NCBI GenBank assembly: GCA_027858275.1
Contig: JAQIDA010000099.1
Span: 1-7,541, forward strand
Source of the DNA: Candidatus Kapaibacterium sp.
GTDB lineage: Bacteria > Bacteroidota > Ignavibacteria > Kapaibacteriales > UBA2268
Direction of reading: 5' to 3'
Length of the DNA: 7,541 nt
How positions within the stretch are numbered: position 1 is the first letter of the stretch; each line of letters starts with the position of its first letter. A program made the translations under genes and the position numbers. Positions 1 through 6,200 of the stretch are shown here, one piece after another. Under the pieces are notes generated by a model that saw only the letters and a program-made list of their open reading frames with translations, had not been told where the DNA came from and did not search any database.

Positions 1-551
1 ATAAATATCCGAACTTCGGCGAAAAACCTTTGGAAGTTCCGGCTGATAAGAGTGCTTCTGTTAATGCCGACAGAAAAGCAAAAGAAGATAAACATAAGAA
101 TAATCGCAACAACGAGATACTAACAGCTAAATTAAAGAACACTCCGTCAATTGAAAACGCCGTCACGGCTGCCGAAGCAGGAGCGACATTGAGCGAAATC
201 GTTGATTATCTGAGTTTTGATTCAAAAAGCGAATCAGCGGAAAAATTTGATGTGCTGAATATCCCCGCAATGTTCGAGGTGATCAGAGCCAAAGCAGATA
301 AATATGAATCGGATCAGGGGAAAAAACCTATGATCTTCGCAGCTACAATGGGAACGGTTCGTCAACACAAAGGCAGATTTGACTTCGCTGCGGACTTCTT
401 CAAAGTAGGCGGTTTTGATATATCTTACAGCAAAGGATACGATTCAGTTGATGAAGCTGTCAAAGCTTTCGAGGCGACTTCAGCCAAAGCTGTCGTAATT
501 TGCTCGACCGATGATAATTATCCGGAAATCGTTCCGACACTGGCGGCATAA
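1..551 (+). CDS. mutA: Methylmalonyl-CoA mutase small (beta) subunit, 3' part, ended early by an in-frame TAA
   Basis: The frame is open from the left edge (first whole codon at position 3, reading KYPNFGEK), so the true start lies upstream. About 182 codons are visible. MutA is the non-catalytic partner of the B12-dependent heterodimer that interconverts succinyl-CoA and methylmalonyl-CoA in the cytoplasm. The visible part holds the linker after the barrel domain and most of the B12-binding-like Rossmann domain, which begins near 318 (GKKPMIFAATMGTVRQHKGR). Aligned with the large subunit motif MGQDGHDRG, this reads MGTVRQHKG, so the cobalt-ligating His and its Asp partner are replaced by Gln and Val, as expected for a small subunit. 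The frame stops at TAA 549-551 inside the Rossmann fold, about 50 residues before the usual family end, and homology continues in the same frame. Product identity is secure. Whether the stop is real is not. mutB follows downstream and is probably co-transcribed. Confidence 0.88.
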   Translation, partial: KYPNFGEKPLEVPADKSASVNADRKAKEDKHKNNRNNEILTAKLKNTPSIENAVTAAEAGATLSEIVDYLSFDSKSESAEKFDVLNIPAMFEVIRAKADKYESDQGKKPMIFAATMGTVRQHKGRFDFAADFFKVGGFDISYSKGYDSVDEAVKAFEATSAKAVVICSTDDNYPEIVPTLAA

Positions 552-704
552 ATCAAAAAAATCAATCCGTCGGTAAAAGTTGTTGTTGCGGGCTACCCTA
601 AGGAATATATCGAAAGCTTCAGAAAAGCCGGCGTTGATGATTTTATACACGTCAGAGCGAATATATACGATATTCTCACAAGGCTTCAGAAAGAGCTTGA
701 CTAA
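552..704 (+). pseudogene. mutA: C-terminal remnant of mutA beyond the in-frame stop
   Basis: This stretch continues the mutA frame after the TAA for 50 codons to a second TAA at 702-704. The translation (IKKINPSVKVVVAGYPKEY, later GVDDFIHVRANIYDILTRLQ) is the typical C-terminus of the MutA B12-binding-like domain, with the AGYP strand turn and the FIHVRAN segment. There is no frame shift: reading 549-551 as a sense codon restores an ordinary MutA end. No ATG, GTG or TTG occurs in this frame here, so it is not plausibly translated on its own. It should be read either as a decayed gene end or as part of an intact mutA spanning 1-704 if base 549 (T) is an error. Confidence 0.8.
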
Positions 705-763
705 TACGACCAACAGCTATTGATAAATGATTATAATGAATTGAAAATAAAAACAATATCCGC

Positions 764-768
764 GGAGA
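764..768 (+). promoter_or_regulatory. Ribosome binding site of mutB
   Basis: GGAGA lies 7 bases before the ATG at 776, a good Shine-Dalgarno match and distance. It supports that start over the in-frame ATG at 803, which would remove residues resembling the usual MutB N-terminus (NSPDF). The gap between the end of mutA homology (704) and this start is 71 bases with no hairpin terminator seen, which fits an operon. Confidence 0.6.
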
Positions 769-775
769 AAATAAA

Positions 776-2956
776 ATGAAGAATTCACCCGATTTTACGT
801 CGATGAATTTTGATGAAGCTTTTCCTGAATTAAGTTCAAAAGACGCTCGGGACAAAGCGGGAAAACAGACGGAAAATTCTATAGATAATTTAACGGTTAA
901 ATCAGCGGAAACGATGGATATAAAACCTTTGTATACAAAAAAGGATACTGAAAACTTAGAGCATACGGGCTTTTCTGCCGGTATCGCGCCAAATCTCAGA
1001 GGTCCTTATCCGGCTATGTATGTGACTCGTCCTTGGACAGTTCGCCAGTACGCCGGTTTTTCCACAGCCGAAGAATCAAACGCTTTTTATAAAAGAAATA
1101 TCGCTGCAGGTCAGATGGGGCTTTCAGTAGCTTTTGATCTTGCAACTCATCGCGGCTATGATTCCGATCATGAACGCGTCGTCGGCGATGTCGGCAAAGC
1201 GGGCGTGGCGATTGATTCGATCCTCGATATGAAGATTCTTTTCGGGGATATCCCATTGGACAAAATGTCCGTCTCGATGACAATGAACGGCGCAGTGTTA
1301 CCGGTTTTGGCGTTCTATATCGTTGCCGCTTTGGAACAGGGCGCGACTTTGGAACAATTATCCGGGACTATTCAGAATGATATTCTGAAAGAATATATGG
1401 TGCGTAACACATATATCTATCCACCGTTACCTTCAATGAAAATTATTTCGGATATATTTGAATATACTTCAGAGAAAATGCCGAAATTCAACAGTATTTC
1501 TATTTCCGGTTACCACATGCAGGAAGCCGGAGCTACAGCTGATATTGAAATGGCTTACACTTTGGCGGACGGTTTGGAATATATTCGCGCCGGTATAAAA
1601 GCAGGGATTGATATTGACGCTTTCGCGCCAAGACTGTCCTTTTTCTGGGCAATCGGTAAAAACTACTTTATGGAAATCGCCAAAATGCGCGCGGCTCGTA
1701 TGATTTGGGCTAAGATGATAAATCAGTTTAATCCCAAAAATCCGAAATCCTTGGCATTGCGTACTCACTGCCAGACTTCAGGTTGGAGTTTGACAGAGCA
1801 GGATCCTTTCAACAACGTTGTGCGTACTGCTGTTGAGGCTATGGCTGCGGGACTTGGACATACACAGTCATTGCACACAAATTCACTGGATGAAGCTATC
1901 GCGCTTCCTACAGACTTCTCCGCTCGTATCGCGAGAAACACTCAGATACATTTGCAGGAAGAAACGGGTATTTGTGATGTGGTTGATCCTTGGGCAGGTT
2001 CGTATTATGTTGAATCGATCACGAATGAAATCATGCACAAGGCTTGGGATCATATTCAGGAGATCGAATCACTCGGCGGAATGGCAAAAGCGATTGAAAC
2101 GGGTCTGCCGAAAATGCGTATTGAAGAGGCCTCAGCTCGCCGTCAGGCAAAAATAGATTCAGGCGCCGAAATAATCGTCGGTGTAAACAAGTATCAACTC
2201 GAAAAAGAAGATCCTATCGAAATTCTCGAAGTTGATAACACGGCAGTTCGTTTGTCACAAATCAAGCGCCTTGAAAAATTGCGCGCTAATCGTGACAACG
2301 ACGACGTAAAAGATATTTTAGAACAAATAACAAAATGCGCCGAAACAGGCAAAGGCAACTTGCTGGAACTTGCGATTGAAGCAGCAAAACGCAGAGCCAG
2401 TCTCGGAGAAATTTCAGACGCTATGGAAAAAGAATTCGGAAGACACAAAGCAGTTATCCGCTCAATATCGGGTGTATACAGTTCGGAATACGCTAAAAAG
2501 TCGGAAATCGACGAAGTTCGCGCATTAACTGATAAATTCGAGGAAGCAGACGGTCGCCGTCCGAGAATTATGATCGCTAAAATGGGTCAGGACGGACATG
2601 ATCGCGGCGCGAAAGTAGTCGCTACGGCTTATGCCGATCTCGGTTTCGACGTTGATATGGGGCCTTTGTTCCAAACACCGGCGGAATCAGCCCGCCAAGC
2701 AGTGGAAAATGATGTTCATTGTGTCGGAGCCAGCTCTTTGGCAGCAGGACATAAAACATTGATCCCTCAGCTTGCCGAAGAATTGAAGAAACTAGGTCGA
2801 GAAGATATCATGATTGTTGTCGGCGGTGTTATTCCCGCTCAAGATTACGAGTTCCTTCTGGCTAACGGGGCATCCGAAGTTTTCGGCCCGGGTACGGTCA
2901 TACCTCTCGCGGCTAAGAAGATCATGAAGCATTTGTTCGACAGGATTGTTGACTGA
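776..2956 (+). CDS. mutB: Methylmalonyl-CoA mutase large (alpha, catalytic) subunit
   Basis: This encodes 726 residues, the normal length for the catalytic subunit, which uses adenosylcobalamin to interconvert R-methylmalonyl-CoA and succinyl-CoA. The N-terminal TIM barrel carries YPAMYVTRPWTVRQYAGF, VRNTYIYPP, SGYHMQEAGA and RTHCQTSGWSLTEQDP. By alignment with the Propionibacterium enzyme from memory, Y92, R210 and H247 match catalytic Tyr89, Arg207 and His244. The C-terminal B12-binding domain has the complete base-off/His-on signature: K602, D606-G-H608-D-R-G611 (DxHxxG), S653-S-L655 (SxL) and G683-G684. No key residue is missing, so the chain itself should be active. It needs the MutA partner upstream, whose frame is interrupted in this sequence. 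No meaB chaperone or epimerase gene follows: the gene ends 28 bases before a strong terminator. The frame has no frameshift, and the codon usage looks like that of its neighbours. Confidence 0.97.
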   Translation: MKNSPDFTSMNFDEAFPELSSKDARDKAGKQTENSIDNLTVKSAETMDIKPLYTKKDTENLEHTGFSAGIAPNLRGPYPAMYVTRPWTVRQYAGFSTAEESNAFYKRNIAAGQMGLSVAFDLATHRGYDSDHERVVGDVGKAGVAIDSILDMKILFGDIPLDKMSVSMTMNGAVLPVLAFYIVAALEQGATLEQLSGTIQNDILKEYMVRNTYIYPPLPSMKIISDIFEYTSEKMPKFNSISISGYHMQEAGATADIEMAYTLADGLEYIRAGIKAGIDIDAFAPRLSFFWAIGKNYFMEIAKMRAARMIWAKMINQFNPKNPKSLALRTHCQTSGWSLTEQDPFNNVVRTAVEAMAAGLGHTQSLHTNSLDEAIALPTDFSARIARNTQIHLQEETGICDVVDPWAGSYYVESITNEIMHKAWDHIQEIESLGGMAKAIETGLPKMRIEEASARRQAKIDSGAEIIVGVNKYQLEKEDPIEILEVDNTAVRLSQIKRLEKLRANRDNDDVKDILEQITKCAETGKGNLLELAIEAAKRRASLGEISDAMEKEFGRHKAVIRSISGVYSSEYAKKSEIDEVRALTDKFEEADGRRPRIMIAKMGQDGHDRGAKVVATAYADLGFDVDMGPLFQTPAESARQAVENDVHCVGASSLAAGHKTLIPQLAEELKKLGREDIMIVVGGVIPAQDYEFLLANGASEVFGPGTVIPLAAKKIMKHLFDRIVD

Positions 2957-2984
2957 TATTTGAATTACAGATTTGGATTTGATT

Positions 2985-3022
2985 AAAAAGGCGATTTTCT
3001 TTTGGGAGTTCGCCTTTTTTTT
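2985..3022 (+). terminator. Rho-independent terminator of the mutase operon
   Basis: A perfect 10-bp inverted repeat, AAAAAGGCGA (2985-2994) and TCGCCTTTTT (3010-3019), encloses a 15-base loop. A run of eight T (3015-3022) forms the U tract and overlaps the distal arm. It lies 28 bases after the mutB stop and separates the mutase genes from the secreted-protein gene. The A tract of the left arm pairs with the T tract, so it might also work weakly in the opposite direction. Confidence 0.9.
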
Positions 3023-3054
3023 GTGCGGTATATCAAAATAAGAGTGGAAATTAA

Positions 3055-3083
3055 TTAAGAATAGTCGGTTTTTTTCATATATT
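3055..3083 (+). promoter_or_regulatory. Candidate sigma70-like promoter for the secreted-protein gene
   Basis: TTAAGA (3055-3060, 4 of 6 to TTGACA) and TATATT (3078-3083, 5 of 6 to TATAAT) are 17 bases apart. They lie between the terminator and the next start, where a promoter is expected. The region is AT-rich, so a chance match is likely. Just downstream, TATTGTTTG (3080-3088) resembles the Bacteroidetes -7 element TAnnTTTG but with one extra base, and no well-spaced TTTG -33 partner was found. The rest of the 200-base gap (to 3158) shows nothing else I can name. Confidence 0.25.
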
Positions 3084-3158
3084 GTTTGTTGTGTCCTTGC
3101 ATATTATGTGCAGAATATTTTGGTAATATGAAAATATGTATTAACTATATGGAATAGA

Positions 3159-3233
3159 ATGATGTTAAAAAAAATGACTATTTATGTAAGTCTGTTAGTA
3201 GTTGGATTGTCTTTTGCAATTCCGTTGCAAGCG
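3159..3233 (+). other. Sec signal peptide of the secreted protein
   Basis: Residues 1-25 have a lysine-containing n-region (MMLKKM), a hydrophobic core (TIYVSLLVVGLSFAIPL) and a likely signal peptidase I site after L-Q-A25, before E26. There is no cysteine at +1 and no lipobox, so this is not a lipoprotein. An N-terminal Sec signal is required for T9SS cargo, which agrees with the sorting domain at the other end. Confidence 0.88.
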
Positions 3234-6200
3234 GAACAGATTGAGGGAACTCCCGGTACAGCTTTCAAATCTGAGATCATTAGTATGGAACAGATTATTT
3301 ACTATCATTCGCAGCAACCGCCGGATACGAGTTTGCCCGCAAAAAGCAAGAAATTCCACTTAGGTATACCAAGTGACAACGAAATTGGCAGCGGTTCAAC
3401 AATTAGATCCCCTTATGTGCCGAGATTTCAGCCGATGGGCGGGGCATCCCCCACATTTTCACCTGAACCGACTGCATCATTTGGTTCAATTATCGATAAT
3501 AACAGAACAATTCCACCGGACGTTCACGGCGCTGTCGGACCGGATCACTTAATGACAACACACAATTCTGAAGTAAGACTTCAGAATAAATCGGGAAGTA
3601 TTCAAAGCACAGTCTCTCTCAATTCGTTCTGGGCTTCAGTGGCTTATTCAACCTTTGATCCGAGAGTTTATTACGATCCTTATGAAGAAAAATGGTTCAG
3701 CGTCGCTTGCGGAACTGCCGGCGGAGAAAGCGCTATTCTTGCCGCTGCTTCATATACTTCATCTCCGTCAAGCACTTGGTCAATGCATGCACTGGATGCC
3801 GATCCTGGTGATACAACATGGTTTGATTATCCTTCCGTTGGATTCAATAAGAAATGGATAGTAGTGACCGGGAACATGTTCAGAAAAGTTACTAATGCTT
3901 TTGAAGGAACAGTTGTTTATGTAATCGACAAAATGAAATTATATAATGACCGACAATTGTCATATACTAAATTCTCATTTGATAATTCATTGGGATACTT
4001 CACAATAGTTCCTCATGAGACTTTTGACGAGAATCTTGAAAACATGTATATGTTCTGTACTTGGAACGGCAATAGCGGAGGGAAATCATATTTCCGGATG
4101 TTCCATATAAGCGGTAGTGTCGGCAATGAGTTTTTTAATAATAACAGTGTTTATACAGAAAGTAATAATACATTTGCTTGGAGTGTTGCCGGCGAAGGAT
4201 CTTGTCCCCAATTAGGAACTACGAGAGAAATTATAGCGAACGATGCAAGAATTCAAAATGCGGTTTATCGTGACGGATCGGTATGGTTTACTCTAACCGC
4301 ACAAGTTCCTGCGACAGCACCTACCAGAGCATCAGTTCTATGGTATGAAGTTGATGTTTCGGGCGGGCAACCGGTTGGAACAGCTTTGCAGGAAGGCAAG
4401 ATTGATGACGCTAATGACGTGTTTCATTATGCTTTTCCTTCAATTACTGTTAATAAAAACAATGACGCTTTAATCGGCTACACAAGCTTTTCGCCGAATC
4501 AATATGCTTCGTGTAATTATTCATTCCGCTCGGAAAGCGACGGATTAAATTCAATGAGATCTTCTCACAATTATAAGAGCGGACTCGCATCATATTACAA
4601 AACTTACGGAAGCGGAAGAAACAGATGGGGCGATTATTCACAGACAATGATTGATCCTGATGACGAAGTTTCTTTCTGGACTTTGCAGGAATATGCTGAA
4701 GTTCCCGGCGGCGGTCGTGATCGTTGGGGCACATGGTGGGCAAAAGTTTGCGGAACTCCACAAACACCGGAAAGCGTTACTCAACCAAGCACACACTGCG
4801 TCGGTACTGAAGAGACTTATTCAACCGCCACATCAGGCGATGCTGATACCTATAATTGGAATATTCAGGGAACTGACTGGAGTGTCGGAGCCGGCGCAAC
4901 AACTGCTGTTGACGTAACTGCAGGTGCCGGGAGCGCTACTCTAAGCGTGTCAGCTGAAAACGATTGCGGTTCTACAGATCAATTCAGCATTGTGATCACT
5001 CCGGAGCAGTTAGCCGGAGATGCCGGAACAATTAACGGGCCTGATCCTCATTGCGCAGGCACAACAGAAACTTACTCCGTCGACGCAATTGCAAACACGG
5101 ATTCATATACTTGGGTTATCAGCGGCAACGGCTGGTCAGGTTCAAGCACAACTAACAGTATTGATATAACAGCAGGCAACGGAAGCGGTACGATAACTGT
5201 AACCGGTGATAATGTTTGTGGAAGCGGAACTGAAACTGTGAGCGTAATAACCCCGCTTCTTATTCCGGAGCAACCGGGAACAATCTCCGGTCCGGCATTG
5301 CATTGTGCGCAAACATCAGCGACTTATTCTATAGATGAAGTTGAAAACGCGGATTCATATACTTGGACTGTTGACGGAATCGACTGGGCCGGGACAAGCA
5401 CAACAAATGAAATCGTTTTAACTGCCGGGAATGCTCTATGTTCACTGTCTGTCAGTGCCGTAAACGTATGCGGAAGCAGTATTGACAGAACGATCACTAT
5501 TGATCCGCTTCTTATTCCGGATCAACCGGGGACAATAAATGAACCGGCTTTGCATTGTACTGCAACTACTGAAACGTACGGTATCAATCCGGTTATCAGA
5601 GCTGATGAATATGCATGGACTATTTCTAATCCGGCATGGTCAGGTACAAGCACAACAACAGACATTGATATTACTTCGGCATCGGGCAGCTCAACCGTAA
5701 CGGTTGCGGCAGTAAATTCTTGCGGAAGCAGTCTTGTTAGTTCTGTTGTAGCTGAAGCAACTGATCTGCCGAATGCTCCTTTGACTCTCAGTGTACCGAC
5801 CGGACATTGCACAGGTGAAGATGAAACTTATACTGCTTTGGAAGTGACGGATGCCACTGCTTATATATGGACAATACAGGGTAACGGCTGGTCAGGCTCA
5901 AGTACAACAAATGTATGCGTAATAACAGCAGGCAGCGGCGAGGGTCTTATAAGAGTAGCAGCCGTGAACGCTTGCGGAACAGGTCAGTCTATAAGCAGAA
6001 CTATTCCTTCGATTCAGATTCCAAATGAGCCAAGTCCGATCGTAGGACCGAATGCTCACTGCAAAAACGGAACAGGATTCTACTCGGTTGATGATCAGGA
6101 TGATGCGGACAGCTATGCTTGGACTGTCACCGGTGACGGTTGGAGCGGCTCAAGCATCGAAAATCGTATTCATATTACAGCAGGTACAGGCTCAGGAGCT

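Noticed and set aside
549..551. Reassigned genetic code in which TAA is a sense codon
   Set aside because: The 726-codon mutB and the 1461-codon secreted-protein frame contain no other in-frame TAA, and mutA itself ends at a TAA at the expected family end. One isolated case does not support reassignment.
540..560. Programmed or accidental frameshift in mutA near the A-rich run
   Set aside because: Homology continues in the same frame on both sides of the TAA, so a substitution, not an insertion or deletion, is needed to explain it.
480..713. Minus-strand open frame across the end of mutA
   Set aside because: It is the reverse complement of the mutA C-terminus, has no recognisable protein signature, and is explained by the interrupted plus-strand gene.
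1014..1283. Minus-strand open frame inside mutB (also 1469-1768 and 2194-2448)
   Set aside because: These lie wholly within the strongly conserved mutB frame, their translations resemble no known protein, and no ribosome site or promoter was seen.
3655..3861. Short plus-strand open frame overlapping the N-terminal domain (also 4651-4917, and minus 4450-4767)
   Set aside because: The main frame is continuous and carries recognisable protein motifs here. The alternatives have low-complexity translations and no start signals.
5522..5812. Minus-strand open frame inside the PKD-like array (also small plus-strand frames at 6220-6429 and 6976-7215)
   Set aside because: These are shadow frames produced by the repetitive, stop-poor coding sequence. 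The main frame shows clear domain conservation across the same bases.
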